Assembly (NCBI GenBank): GCA_029961105.1
Contig: JASBVO010000008.1
Location: 62,001 to 126,000 of the forward strand
Length of the DNA stretch: 64,000 nucleotides
DNA from: Micrococcus sp.
GTDB taxonomy: Bacteria > Actinomycetota > Actinomycetes > Actinomycetales > Micrococcaceae
Direction: 5' to 3'
In this document: positions 21,765-30,519 of the stretch, piece after piece
Layout of the letters: the number at the start of each line of letters is the position of its first letter
Numbering within the stretch: the stretch's first letter is position 1
Notes under the pieces: model-generated
Database searches by the model: none
Told to the model about the DNA's origin: nothing
Seen by the model: only the letters and a program-made list of their open reading frames with translations
Position numbers and translations under genes: made by a program

Positions 21765-21820
21765 CGTGCTCCAGCCAATCTGTCCTGACCAGGACCGTTG
21801 CTTGGGGGATGTCGGACAGG

Positions 21821-21850
21821 GGCGGGGCGGCCCGGAGGGGCCGCCCCGCC
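21821..21850 (-). terminator. Hairpin between the BMP lipoprotein and ABC ATPase genes
   Basis: Arms of 13 bp (GGCGGGGCGGCCC and its complement) enclose a 4-nt loop. It sits in the 104-bp gap between the binding-protein gene and the rest of its transport operon. Such intercistronic hairpins often act as partial terminators that keep binding-protein mRNA in excess; here that is inference. Confidence 0.6.
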
Positions 21851-21868
21851 GGGGCCGTCGGAACGGTA

Positions 21869-23014
21869 TCAGGCCTCGGGCGAGTAGTCCGAATCGACCG
21901 TGATGGAGCCGTCGATGATCCCGGCCTTGATCTCCTCCAGCTCGGCCTTCAGCTCATCGGAGACCGCGGAGTCGAAGTCGTGGAACGGTGCGAGCGCGAC
22001 GCCGCCGTTCTCCAGGGTGCCGACGTAGGGCTCCGAGGAGAACTCCCCGGCCAGGTCGGCCTCGATGACGTCGTGGACGGCGTCGCCCATCAGCTTCATC
22101 ACGGAGGTGAGGATGACCTCGCCCTGGTCGGTGGTCTCGTAGCCGTCGGAGTCGACCCAGACGACCTTGGCGTCCTTGCCGGCGGCGTTGGCCTCCGTCA
22201 CCGCGTCCAGGGTACCCAGGCCCACGGGCCCGGCCACGGGCATGATGATGTCCGCACCCTCGTTGATGAAGTTGGTGGTGTTGGTCTTGCCGGCGGCCTG
22301 GTTCTCGAAGTCACCGGTGAACGAGCCGTTCTTGGCCTCGCGGTTCCAGCCGAGGACCTGGACGTCGGCGTCCTTCTGCTCGTTGTAGTACTCGACGCCG
22401 GCCGCGAAGCCGTCCATGAAGATCGTCACGGTGGGGATCTCTGCGCCGCCGTACGTGGCGACCTTGCCCGTCTCGGAGACCCCGGCGGACAGGTAGCCGG
22501 CCAGGAAGGCGCCCTGGGCCGTGTCGTAGATGATGCGCTGGACGTTGTCCGGGAACTCGGGATCGGTCACGTCGACGCCGATGAAGTGCGTGTCCTTGTT
22601 CTCGGCGGCGATCGGCTTGATCGTGTCGCCCAGCAGGAAGCCCACGCCGATGATGGTGTCGCAGCCGGCCTGGAGCATGGAGTTGACGTTCGGGGTGAAG
22701 TCGGAGGGGCTGGTGGACTCGGCCTCGCGGGTGGTGATGCCGAAGTCCTCCTCCGCCGACATCAGGCCCTCGTAGGAGGACTGGTTGAAGGAACGGTCGT
22801 CGAAGCCGCCCTGGTCGGAGACGATGCAGCCGGTGTAGTCGGAGTTGTCGGTGCCGACCGCCGAGGTGCTGCCGGAGGCCGTGCCGGTCCCGGAGCCGGC
22901 GTCCGGAGACTCAGCCTCGGGCGCCGCGCCGCAGCCGGCGAGCAGGAGGCCGGAGACGCCCAGGACGGCGGCCGGCAGGAGTGCCTTGCGGGACAGGGAA
23001 GGTGCGATGCCCAT
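21869..23014 (-). CDS. BMP family nucleoside-binding lipoprotein
   Basis: The 381-residue extracytoplasmic substrate-binding protein has a lipoprotein signal ending in LLLAGC (lipobox, Cys near residue 28), an acidic Ser/Gly spacer and a BMP/Med periplasmic-binding-like domain: TGCIVSDQGGFDDRSFNQSSYEGL, FLLGDTIKPIAAEN, FLAGYLSAGVSETGKV and VYWVDSDGYETT-like strands. PnrA/BmpA relatives bind purine or pyrimidine nucleosides. It is the first gene of the salvage operon and is separated from the ATPase gene by a strong hairpin. AAAGGATCATC precedes the start. Confidence 0.92.
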   Translation of the reverse strand: MGIAPSLSRKALLPAAVLGVSGLLLAGCGAAPEAESPDAGSGTGTASGSTSAVGTDNSDYTGCIVSDQGGFDDRSFNQSSYEGLMSAEEDFGITTREAESTSPSDFTPNVNSMLQAGCDTIIGVGFLLGDTIKPIAAENKDTHFIGVDVTDPEFPDNVQRIIYDTAQGAFLAGYLSAGVSETGKVATYGGAEIPTVTIFMDGFAAGVEYYNEQKDADVQVLGWNREAKNGSFTGDFENQAAGKTNTTNFINEGADIIMPVAGPVGLGTLDAVTEANAAGKDAKVVWVDSDGYETTDQGEVILTSVMKLMGDAVHDVIEADLAGEFSSEPYVGTLENGGVALAPFHDFDSAVSDELKAELEEIKAGIIDGSITVDSDYSPEA

Positions 23015-23201
23015 GATGATCCTTTGGTGCGAGTGATGAGGCGGAAGGGCGGGCCGGCCGGGCCGGTCCTGTACCGGGCCGCCCGGCGGCCGCTGACAGT
23101 GGTGTCCGTGCCCTGAGGCGGACAGTTGCCCGAAAGTTTACCCAACGTCGGCAGGGATCGTTCCAGGGCCCCGGCCAGGGCTCCGGCCCTGTCGGACCGC
23201 G

Positions 23202-24452
23202 CTACTGGGCCCCCGCGAGTGCGCGCAGGGCGGCGGCCGTGAAGATCCGCATTCCCACCCCGATCGCCCGCTCGTCCGGGGCGTAGTCCCCCATGTGCAG
23301 GTCGTACACCGGCCCGCCGGGGGTCCGGGTCCCGAGCCGGAGCATGGCCCCCGGGACCTGCTGGGTCATCCAGGCGAAGTCCTCCCCGCCCATCGACTGC
23401 TCGGTCAGCTGAATGGCGCGGGAGCCCAGTTCGAACCGGGCCGCGTCCTCGATCAGGTCCGTCTCGGCCTCCGTGTTGACCACCGGGGGCACCCCGCGGA
23501 CGTGCTCCAGGTGCACGTCGACGCCGAAGGGACGGGCCACCTGGTGCACGACCTCGTCCAGCAGGTCACCGGCCGACTCCCACACGTCCGCGTCCAGGCA
23601 CCGCAGGGTCCCGGCCAGGTAGCCCGTGGAGGGGATGGCGTTGGGGGCGGCCCCGGCGTTGACCTGGCCCCAGACCACCGAGACGGCCGAGCGGACGTCG
23701 ATGCGCCGCATCAGCACGGCCGGGACGTTGACCGCGATCTCGGCCAGCGCGTAGACGAGGTCCTCGGTCACGTGCGGGCGTGAGGTGTGGCCGCCGCGCC
23801 CGGTCAGGCTGATCTTGATGGTGTCAGAGGCCGAGGTGATGGCCCCGATGCGGGTGCCGATGGTGCCGACGTCGAACCGCGGCTCGCAGTGGGCGGCCAG
23901 GATGCGCGGCAGGCCCTCGAGCACGCCCTGGCGGATCACGGTCAGGGACCCGCCGGGCAGCCGCTCCTCGGCCGGCTGGAAGATCACCCGCACCCGGCCG
24001 CCCAGGGCCGCCGGGTCCACGTCCAGGCCGGAGGTGCCGGTGACGATCCGGTGCAGGGCCAGGGCGGTCCCGGCCATCACCGCGGTGTGGACGTCGTGCC
24101 CGCAGGCGTGGGCGACGCCGTCGGTCCGGGAGGCGTAGTCCAGCCCGGTGCGCTCGGTGAGGGGCAGCGCGTCGATGTCGGCACGCAGCCCGAGCACCAG
24201 CGGGCCCTCGCCGATGTCGACGTAGGCTCCGGTGTCCTCCAGCTGCACGGGCTCCAGCCCGGCGCCGGACAGCACCTCCAGGATCCGGGCGGTGGTGCGG
24301 TGTTCGTCGTAGGACAGTTCCGGGTTGGCGTGCAGGTCACGCCGCAGCTCCACCGCGACCGGCTCCAGGCGGTCCACGAGCGGGGCGACCCGGGGCAGCC
24401 CCGGGTCGTCGAGGACGGGCAGGGCCCCGGTGGCAGGCTGGCGTGCGGTCAT
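23202..24452 (-). CDS. M20 family amidohydrolase (N-acyl-amino-acid or related)
   Basis: The 416-residue di-metal hydrolase belongs to the M20D/amidohydrolase group. Seen: LRRDLHANPELSYDEHRT at the start, GLRADIDALPL, the metal-binding CGHDVHTAVM, QPAEERLPGGS with the catalytic Glu pair, a dimerisation insert with SLTGRGGHTSRPH, and GGEDFAWM with the last metal ligand. Relatives cleave N-acetyl or indole-amino-acid conjugates or aminobenzoyl-glutamate, and the substrate is not evident here. It lies 187 bp downstream of nothing on its strand except manC, and upstream of the BMP operon. It could contribute to purine or amino-acid turnover but no link is shown. Confidence 0.88.
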   Translation of the reverse strand: MTARQPATGALPVLDDPGLPRVAPLVDRLEPVAVELRRDLHANPELSYDEHRTTARILEVLSGAGLEPVQLEDTGAYVDIGEGPLVLGLRADIDALPLTERTGLDYASRTDGVAHACGHDVHTAVMAGTALALHRIVTGTSGLDVDPAALGGRVRVIFQPAEERLPGGSLTVIRQGVLEGLPRILAAHCEPRFDVGTIGTRIGAITSASDTIKISLTGRGGHTSRPHVTEDLVYALAEIAVNVPAVLMRRIDVRSAVSVVWGQVNAGAAPNAIPSTGYLAGTLRCLDADVWESAGDLLDEVVHQVARPFGVDVHLEHVRGVPPVVNTEAETDLIEDAARFELGSRAIQLTEQSMGGEDFAWMTQQVPGAMLRLGTRTPGGPVYDLHMGDYAPDERAIGVGMRIFTAAALRALAGAQ

Positions 24453-24478
24453 CCCAGTGATGTTACCGCCGGTCGCCT

Positions 24479-25636
24479 CTAGAGGACGTCGTGGTCCCCG
24501 TGCGCCTTGAGCGACTCCACGGCCTGCTTGACGGACTGCGCGTGCTCGGTGGTGGTGACCAGCAGCGCGTCGGGGGTGTCCACCACGACGATGTCCTCCA
24601 CGCCGATCAGCGCGATCACGCGCTGGGTGTCGGTGACCACCACGCCGGAGGCCTTCGAGGAGTACACGCGCGGGGTCTCGCCGATCACGGTGATCCCGGA
24701 GGAGTCCCGGGCCGGGTTCAGCCGCGCGATCGCCGCGAAGTCGCCCACGTCATCCCAGGTGAAGTGACCCGGGATCACGGCGACGTCGCCGGCGGCCGCG
24801 GCCGGCTCGGCCACGGCGTAGTCGATCGCGGTCTTCTTCAGCGACGGCCAGACCCGCGCCATCACCTCGTCCTGGCGCTCGCTGCCCCACGCCCGGGCGA
24901 TCTCGGTCAGCCCGGCGTGCAGTTCCGGCTCACTGGCCTGCAGGTGCCGCAGCAACAGGGAGACCGGGGCCACGAACATGCCGGCGTTCCACAGGTACTC
25001 GCCGGAGTCCACGTACTGGCGGGCCACGTCCTCGGACGGCTTCTCCACGAAGGCCGCGACGTCCTTGGCGTTCGGCGCCCCGGCCACGTCCAGGTCCTGG
25101 CCCTGGCGGATGTAGCCGAAGCCGGTGGCCGGGTGGGTCGGGGTGATGCCGATCGTCACGATCCGCCCGGTGGCCGCCGTCGCCACGGCCTCGACCACCG
25201 CGGCCTGGAAGTCCTCCACCGGACCGATCACCTGGTCCGCCGCGAACGAGCCCATGATCGTCTGCGGGTCCCGCTCGTTCAGGATGGCGGCGGCCAGCCC
25301 GATCGCGGCCGCGGAGTCCTTGGGCTCCGGCTCCAGGACCATGTCCGCCCGGTCCAGGTCCGGAAGCTGCTGCCAGACGGCATCCTGGTGCGCCTCGCCC
25401 GTGACGACCATCATCCGGTCCCCGGCCAGGGGTGCCAGCCGGTCGTAGGTGGCGCGGATCAGGGTCTGCCCGGATCCGGTCAGGTCGTGCAGGAACTTCG
25501 GGGCGGCGGCACGGGACAGCGGCCACAGCCGGGTGCCGACGCCACCGGCCGGGATCACGCCGTAGAAGCGGTCCAGCCCGGGACTGGCCGCCCGGTCCCC
25601 GGCGGACGGGCCGTGCTGTTCAGAGTCAATGGTCAC
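24479..25636 (-). CDS. manC: Mannose-1-phosphate guanylyltransferase
   Basis: The protein (385 residues) makes GDP-mannose from mannose-1-phosphate and GTP, supplying cell-wall glycolipids and glycans. The nucleotidyltransferase signature VIPAGGVGTRLWPLSRAAAPKFL lies near residue 35, followed by ILEPEPKDSAAAIGLAA and FVEKPSEDVARQY, and KKTAIDYAVAEP, then the left-handed beta-helix-like WDDVGDFAAIARLNP. It is a monofunctional short type without a C-terminal cupin isomerase domain. The GTG at 25636 is chosen because a TATGCT box lies six bases upstream (leaderless); the frame remains open for another 33 codons. Confidence 0.92.
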   Translation of the reverse strand: MTIDSEQHGPSAGDRAASPGLDRFYGVIPAGGVGTRLWPLSRAAAPKFLHDLTGSGQTLIRATYDRLAPLAGDRMMVVTGEAHQDAVWQQLPDLDRADMVLEPEPKDSAAAIGLAAAILNERDPQTIMGSFAADQVIGPVEDFQAAVVEAVATAATGRIVTIGITPTHPATGFGYIRQGQDLDVAGAPNAKDVAAFVEKPSEDVARQYVDSGEYLWNAGMFVAPVSLLLRHLQASEPELHAGLTEIARAWGSERQDEVMARVWPSLKKTAIDYAVAEPAAAAGDVAVIPGHFTWDDVGDFAAIARLNPARDSSGITVIGETPRVYSSKASGVVVTDTQRVIALIGVEDIVVVDTPDALLVTTTEHAQSVKQAVESLKAHGDHDVL

Positions 25637-25642
25637 CCGGCC

Positions 25643-25648
25643 AGCATA
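25643..25648 (-). promoter_or_regulatory. -10 box of a leaderless manC promoter
   Basis: TATGCT, then GGCCGG, then the GTG start on the minus strand. Six bases separate box and start. Confidence 0.5.
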
Positions 25649-25763
25649 GGTGTCCTGCACAGCCGTCCCGGTCAGCGCCGCGCACCCGGGGCGGCGTCTG
25701 GTGATCCACCGCACAACCGCCTGCACCCGCGTCAAAAGTCGGGACCAGCCGCCCGAGAGGGAC

Positions 25764-25769
25764 TACCCT
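25764..25769 (+). promoter_or_regulatory. -10 box of the sdh operon promoter
   Basis: TACCCT lies about 90 bp before the sdhC GTG, leaving a leader of roughly 80 nt with GGGAGG at 25844-25849. No recognised riboswitch was seen in the leader. Confidence 0.4.
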
Positions 25770-25858
25770 GTCTAGGAGGAATGCACTCGCACCGGCGTTC
25801 TCAATGTGCGCACCGGACGTGGCACAGGCGCCCTTGCAATCCCTGGGAGGTTTTTACA

Positions 25859-26266
25859 GTGTCAACTGCGACATCCGCGCAGGCCCCGGCCAAGTCCGGC
25901 CGTGGGACCCTCTACCGCGGCAACGAGGGCATGTGGTCCTGGGTGATCCACCGGATCACCGGCGTGGTCATCTTCTTCTTCCTGCTGGTCCATGTGCTCG
26001 ACACCTCACTGGTGAGGGTCTCGCCGGAGGCCTACGACGCGGTGCTCGGCACCTACAAGAACCCGCTGATGGCGGTCGGTGAGGTCGGCCTCGTGGCGGC
26101 CATCGTGTTCCACGCCTTCAACGGGCTGCGGATCATCCTGGTCGACTTCTGGAAGGGCGGCACCAAGCACCACAAGGCGATGCTCTGGACCGTGGTGGTC
26201 CTGTGGGTCCTCACCGTCGCCGCCTTCGCCATCCGTCACCTGATGCTTGCCCTCGGAGGTCACTGA
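25859..26266 (+). CDS. sdhC: Succinate dehydrogenase cytochrome b556 subunit
   Basis: This 135-residue membrane subunit has three transmembrane helices and a haem-ligand His in VFHAFNGLRIILVD. The N-terminal GNEGMWSWVIHRITGVVIFFFLLVHVLD is the family signature. It anchors the dehydrogenase and passes electrons to menaquinone with SdhD. The GTG start at 25859 follows GGGAGG by nine bases. Three bases separate its stop from sdhD. Confidence 0.94.
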   Translation: MSTATSAQAPAKSGRGTLYRGNEGMWSWVIHRITGVVIFFFLLVHVLDTSLVRVSPEAYDAVLGTYKNPLMAVGEVGLVAAIVFHAFNGLRIILVDFWKGGTKHHKAMLWTVVVLWVLTVAAFAIRHLMLALGGH

Positions 26267-26269
26267 GCC

Positions 26270-26755
26270 ATGAGCGCCACCGCTGATTCCACCATTGCCG
26301 CGCCCCGCACCGGGCGCATCGATCCGAAGTACACCCGGGACCGTACCAAGACCGGCAACTTCGAGATGCTGGCCTGGCTGTTCATGCGGCTGTCCGGCAT
26401 CGTCCTCGTGGTGCTGATCTTCGTGCACCTGTACTCCAACCTGATGGTCGGGGACGGCATCAACGGCCTGGACTTCGGGTTCGTGGCCGGCAAGTGGGCC
26501 GATCCGTTCTGGCAGTTCTGGGACCTGGCCATGCTGTGGCTGGCGATGCTGCACGGCACCAACGGCGTCCGCACCATCATCAACGACTACGCCGAGCGCG
26601 ACGGCGTCCGGTTCTGGCTGAAGATGGTCCTGTATGCGGCGACCACCGTCATCATCGTGCTCGGCACCCTGGTGATCTTCACCTTCGAGCCGTGCCTGAC
26701 GGATGCGGCGGGGAACCTGCTGCAGTCCTCCCCCGCGTTCTGCGAAACGCTCTGA
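26270..26755 (+). CDS. sdhD: Succinate dehydrogenase hydrophobic membrane anchor subunit
   Basis: The 161-residue protein has three transmembrane segments: LAWLFMRLSGIVLVVLIFVHLY, DLAMLWLAMLHGTNGVRTIINDY with the second haem-ligand His, and ATTVIIVLGTLVIFTFEP. It is the partner of SdhC in the quinone-reducing membrane domain. The gene follows sdhC directly and precedes sdhA by 55 bp. Confidence 0.93.
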   Translation: MSATADSTIAAPRTGRIDPKYTRDRTKTGNFEMLAWLFMRLSGIVLVVLIFVHLYSNLMVGDGINGLDFGFVAGKWADPFWQFWDLAMLWLAMLHGTNGVRTIINDYAERDGVRFWLKMVLYAATTVIIVLGTLVIFTFEPCLTDAAGNLLQSSPAFCETL

Positions 26756-26810
26756 CGCCGGCCGTACCCCAGATCCCCCGAGACTTCTCGAGCAGAAAGA
26801 ACTTTAACGA

Positions 26811-28598
26811 ATGCAGGTACACAAGTACGACGTCGTGATCGTCGGCGCCGGCGGCGCCGGCATGCGCGCGGCGATCGAGGCCGGTCAGCGCGCCCGCACG
26901 GCAGTGCTGACCAAGCTCTACCCCACCCGTTCCCACACCGGTGCCGCCCAGGGCGGCATGTGCGCCGCGCTGGCCAACGTGGAAGAGGACAACTGGGAGT
27001 GGCACACCTTCGACACCGTCAAGGGCGGTGACTACCTGGTGGACCAGGACGCCGCCGAGGTGATGGCCAAGGAGGCCATCGACGCGGTGCTGGACCTGGA
27101 GAAGATGGGCCTGCCCTTCAACCGCACCCCGGAGGGCCGGATCGACCAGCGCCGCTTCGGCGGCCACACCCGCGACCACGGCAAGGCCCCGGTCCGCCGC
27201 GCCTGCTACGCGGCCGACCGCACCGGCCACATGATCCTCCAGACGCTCTACCAGAACTGCGTCAAGCACGACGTCGAGTTCTACAACGAGTTCTACGTGC
27301 TGGACCTGCTGATGGTCGACGAGCCGGGCACCCGCGCCGACGGCACCCCGTTCACCCAGAAGCGCGTGGCCGGCGTCGTGTCCTACGAACTGGCCACCGG
27401 CGAGCTGCACGTCTTCCAGGCCAAGTCCGTGGTCTTCGCCACCGGCGGCGCCGGCAAGGTCTTCAAGACCACCTCCAACGCCCACACCCTGACCGGTGAC
27501 GGCATGGCGATCGCCTACCGCAACGGCCTGCCGCTGGAGGACATGGAGTTCATCCAGTTCCACCCGACCGGCCTGGCCGGCCTGGGCATCCTGCTCTCCG
27601 AGGCGGCCCGCGGCGAGGGCGGCATCCTGCGCAACTCGGACGGTGAGCGCTTCATGGAGCGCTACGCCCCCACCATCAAGGACCTGGCCCCGCGTGACAT
27701 CGTGGCCCGTTCGATGGCCGAGGAGGTCCGCCAGGGCCGTGGCTGCGGTCCGAACAAGGACTACGTGCTGCTGGACCTGACCCACCTGGAGCCGGCACAC
27801 ATCGACGCCAAGCTCCCGGACATCACCGAGTTCGCCCGGACCTACCTGGGCGTCGAGCCCTACACGGAGCCGGTGCCGGTGTTCCCGACGTGCCACTACG
27901 TCATGGGCGGGATCCCCACCAACATCAAGGCAGAGGTCCTCCAGGACAACGAGACCGTCGTCCCGGGCCTGTACGCCGCCGGCGAGGTGGCCTGCGTGTC
28001 CGTGCACGGCTCGAACCGCCTGGGCACCAACTCCCTGCTCGACATCAACGTCTTCGGCCGCCGCGCAGGCATCTACGCCGCCGAGTACGCAGCGACCGCC
28101 GACTGGGTCGAGCTGCCGGAGAACGGCGAGGCTCCCACCGTGGAGCACATCGAGAGCCTGCGTTCTGCCACCGGCACCGAGCGCGTGGCCGAGCTGCGCT
28201 CCCGGCTGCAGGAGGTCATGGACGCCGACATGCAGGTGTTCCGCACCGACGAGTCGATCCGCCGGGCGCTGGCCGAGATCGCGGACCTGCGCGTGCGCTA
28301 CGAGAACGTCTCGGTGCAGGACAAGGGCAAGCGGTTCAACCTGGACCTGCTCGAGGGCCTCGAGCTGGGCTACCTGCTGGACATGGCCGAGGCCATGACC
28401 GTGGCGGCCCTGCACCGCAAGGAATCCCGCGGCGGCCACTACCGCGAGGACTACCCGGACCGAAACGACGACGAGTGGATGAAGCACACCATGCTGTACC
28501 GGGACCCGAACTCCGAGATGGAGGGGGTCAAGGGCATCCGCTTCGAGACCAAGCCGGTCGTTATCACCCGTTACCAGCCGATGGAGCGTAAGTACTGA
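26811..28598 (+). CDS. sdhA: Succinate dehydrogenase flavoprotein subunit
   Basis: This 595-residue catalytic subunit oxidises succinate to fumarate. It has the FAD dinucleotide motif [17 protein letters not shown] (residues 9-25), the covalent-flavin His in [10 protein letters not shown] (His 42), FHPTGL and RGEGG with the catalytic Arg, HYVMGGI, and the [26 protein letters not shown] cap. The C-terminal helical domain ends RYQPMERKY. Its stop overlaps the sdhB start by one base. Confidence 0.98.
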   Translation: MQVHKYDVVIVGAGGAGMRAAIEAGQRARTAVLTKLYPTRSHTGAAQGGMCAALANVEEDNWEWHTFDTVKGGDYLVDQDAAEVMAKEAIDAVLDLEKMGLPFNRTPEGRIDQRRFGGHTRDHGKAPVRRACYAADRTGHMILQTLYQNCVKHDVEFYNEFYVLDLLMVDEPGTRADGTPFTQKRVAGVVSYELATGELHVFQAKSVVFATGGAGKVFKTTSNAHTLTGDGMAIAYRNGLPLEDMEFIQFHPTGLAGLGILLSEAARGEGGILRNSDGERFMERYAPTIKDLAPRDIVARSMAEEVRQGRGCGPNKDYVLLDLTHLEPAHIDAKLPDITEFARTYLGVEPYTEPVPVFPTCHYVMGGIPTNIKAEVLQDNETVVPGLYAAGEVACVSVHGSNRLGTNSLLDINVFGRRAGIYAAEYAATADWVELPENGEAPTVEHIESLRSATGTERVAELRSRLQEVMDADMQVFRTDESIRRALAEIADLRVRYENVSVQDKGKRFNLDLLEGLELGYLLDMAEAMTVAALHRKESRGGHYREDYPDRNDDEWMKHTMLYRDPNSEMEGVKGIRFETKPVVITRYQPMERKY

Positions 28599-29386
28599 TG
28601 AGCCACACTGCAACCGAACCCGCGGAAGGCCCCTCGAAGGTCACCCTCGGCGAACAGGGCGGCGCCGGAGCCATCGAGAGCTTCGACGTCACGCTCCGGG
28701 TGCGCCGGTACCTGCCGGAGTCCTCCGAGGAGTCCTACTGGGACGAGTGGAAGATCACGATGTACGGCACCGACCGCGTGCTGGACGCGCTGCACAAGGT
28801 CAAGTGGGATCTGGACGGCACCCTGTCCTTCCGCCGCTCCTGCGCCCACGGCGTGTGCGGCTCCGATGCCATGCGCATCAACGGCCGCAACCGCCTGGCC
28901 TGCAAGACCCTGCTGAAGGACCTGGACCTGTCCAAGCCGATCCTGGTGGAGCCCATCAAGGGCCTGCCGGTCGAGAAGGACCTGATCGTGGACATGGACC
29001 CGTTCTTCCAGTCCTACCGCGAGATCATGCCGTTCCTGATCAACAAGGGCCCGGAGCCCACCAAGGAGCGCCTGCAGTCCGCCGAGGACCGGGAGCGCTT
29101 CGACGACACCACCAAGTGCATCCTGTGCGCCGCGTGCACCTCCTCCTGCCCGGTGTTCTGGACCGACGGCCAGTACTTCGGCCCGGCGGCGATCGTCAAC
29201 GCGCACCGGTTCATCTTCGACTCGCGCGATGATGCCGGGGACCTGCGTCTGGAGATCCTCAACGACAAGGAGGGCGTGTGGCGCTGCCGCACCACCTTCA
29301 ACTGCACCGAGGCCTGCCCGCGCGGCATCCAGGTGACCAAGGCGATCGCCGAGGTCAAGCAGGCTGTCCTGGCCGGCAGCTTCTGA
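28598..29386 (+). CDS. sdhB: Succinate dehydrogenase iron-sulfur subunit
   Basis: The 262-residue subunit carries three clusters: [2Fe-2S] ligands in SCAHGVCGSDAMRI plus a downstream Cys, the [4Fe-4S] motif CILCAACTSSCPVF, and [3Fe-4S] ligands with CRTTFNCTEACPRGI. It transfers electrons from the flavin of SdhA to the membrane subunits. It is the last gene of the operon; a strong intrinsic terminator follows 41 bp after the stop. Confidence 0.98.
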   Translation: MSHTATEPAEGPSKVTLGEQGGAGAIESFDVTLRVRRYLPESSEESYWDEWKITMYGTDRVLDALHKVKWDLDGTLSFRRSCAHGVCGSDAMRINGRNRLACKTLLKDLDLSKPILVEPIKGLPVEKDLIVDMDPFFQSYREIMPFLINKGPEPTKERLQSAEDRERFDDTTKCILCAACTSSCPVFWTDGQYFGPAAIVNAHRFIFDSRDDAGDLRLEILNDKEGVWRCRTTFNCTEACPRGIQVTKAIAEVKQAVLAGSF

Positions 29387-29427
29387 TCCGACCGGTCAGC
29401 TGACCCGCGGGGAACCACTCCCCCACC

Positions 29428-29468
29428 ACGGCAAAGCCCCCCGGGATTCTCCCGGGGGGCTTTGCCGT
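29428..29468 (+). terminator. sdh operon terminator
   Basis: A perfect 19-bp stem (29428-29446 and 29450-29468; ACGGCAAAGCCCCCCGGGA and its complement) has a 3-nt TTC loop. The right arm includes CTTTGCC, but there is no long T run. It is placed between sdhB and the converging gene remnant, so it can serve both strands. Confidence 0.85.
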
Positions 29469-29483
29469 GCCGTGCGGTGCCGG

Positions 29484-29644
29484 TCAGCGGCCGGAGCGCA
29501 TCCGCAGGTAGGCGTTGACGTCCTGGGAGTACGCGGTGACGATCCACCAGATGTTCACGGCGACCAGGGCCAGCGTGAGCACCAGGGAGATGGCCCCCAG
29601 GCCCGGGGCGGCGGACATCATCGTCCCGATGCCGACCAGGCTCC
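29484..29644 (-). pseudogene. Truncated membrane-protein gene, C-terminal remnant cut by the IS21 element
   Basis: The last 53 codons of a minus-strand gene remain before a TGA stop. They encode a small-residue stretch, one clear transmembrane helix (AISLVLTLALVAVNIWWIV) and a polar tail TAYSQDVNAYLRMRSGR. The frame runs straight into the left inverted repeat of the IS21 element at 29645. The missing N-terminal part is not found on the other side of that element, so this is not a simple insertion. The family is not recognised. Confidence 0.7.
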
Positions 29645-29698
29645 TGTCAACGACGGTCGAAATCTGACCCCTTAGCGACGGTTGAAATTTGACCCCCT
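29645..29698 (+). repeat. IS21 terminal inverted repeat, istB side
   Basis: It begins TGTCAACGACGG and holds two related subrepeats ending TGACCCC, at about 29668-29675 and 29690-29697. The reverse complement of 31812-31865 matches it at about 44 of 54 positions. Confidence 0.9.
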
Positions 29699-29715
29699 CT
29701 GGGTTGGTTGTGTTC

Positions 29716-30519
29716 TTAGGTGGTGGTGTCGGTGATGAGTTCTCGGCGGGCTCGTGTCCGGTAGGAGTCCCCGTCGAGGGTGAGGACCTCGGCGTGGTGA
29801 ACCAGCCGGTCGATCATGGCCGCGGCGATGACCTCGTCGCCCAGGACCTCGCCCCAGCGCCCGAACGGCAGGTTCGAGGTGATCAACACCGAGCCCTGCT
29901 CGTAGCGGGTGGTGATCAGCTGGAAGAACAGGTTCGCGGTGGCCGGGTCGAAGGGCAGGTAGCCGAGTTCGTCGATGATCAGCAGCCGGTAACGCTTCAG
30001 CCGCTTGAGTTCCTTCTGCAGCCCGCCGGGGCTGTCATGGGCGGCGCGCAGCGTGTTGGCCCACCCGGTGGCGGTGTCGAACCGGACGGGGTATCCGGCG
30101 TGGCAGGCCTTGATGCCCAGCCCGATGCCCAGGTGGGTCTTGCCGGTGCCGGGCGGGCCGAGCAGGATGACGTTCTCGGCCTTGGGCACGAACGTGGTGG
30201 TGGCCAGGTGGGCCAGCACGTCCCGGCGCAGGGCAGGCTGGTAGTCGGTGTTGAAGTCCTCCAGGGTCTTCACCACCGGGAAGTGGGCGCCGCTGATCCG
30301 CAGCGCGGTGCCGTTGGCCTCGCGGTCACAGACCTGCCGGTCCAGCACCGCGGCCAGGTACTGCTCGTGGCTCCAGCCCTGGTCCCGGGCCGTGACCGCG
30401 AGCTGTTCGAAGACCCGCCCGATCGTGGGGGTCTTCATCGCCCTGGCCAGGTGCAGGATGGTCGATTCCACGTTCTCTGCCCGCCCGTTCAAAGGGTTGG
30501 GCGCGTCGGTCTGGGTCAT
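29716..30519 (-). CDS. istB: IS21 helper ATPase IstB
   Basis: This 267-residue DnaC/DnaA-like AAA+ protein has Walker A LLGPPGTGKTHL, Walker B LLIIDELGYLPFD and sensor region VLITSNLPFGRWGEVLGD. IstB binds target DNA and, in its ATP state, recruits and activates the IstA transposase. The ATG at 30519 overlaps the istA stop as ATGA, as usual in this family. The gene looks intact, so the element could still be active. Confidence 0.94.
   Translation of the reverse strand: MTQTDAPNPLNGRAENVESTILHLARAMKTPTIGRVFEQLAVTARDQGWSHEQYLAAVLDRQVCDREANGTALRISGAHFPVVKTLEDFNTDYQPALRRDVLAHLATTTFVPKAENVILLGPPGTGKTHLGIGLGIKACHAGYPVRFDTATGWANTLRAAHDSPGGLQKELKRLKRYRLLIIDELGYLPFDPATANLFFQLITTRYEQGSVLITSNLPFGRWGEVLGDEVIAAAMIDRLVHHAEVLTLDGDSYRTRARRELITDTTT

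Noticed and set aside
26679-28613. Long minus-strand open frame opposite sdhA
   Set aside because: It is a shadow of sdhA, whose FAD and catalytic motifs are unambiguous.
29645-29700. Repeated TGACCCC-bearing blocks that might be a CRISPR-like or regulatory repeat
   Set aside because: They are the subrepeats of the IS21 inverted repeat and recur in inverted form at 31812-31865. No CRISPR array is visible anywhere in the window.
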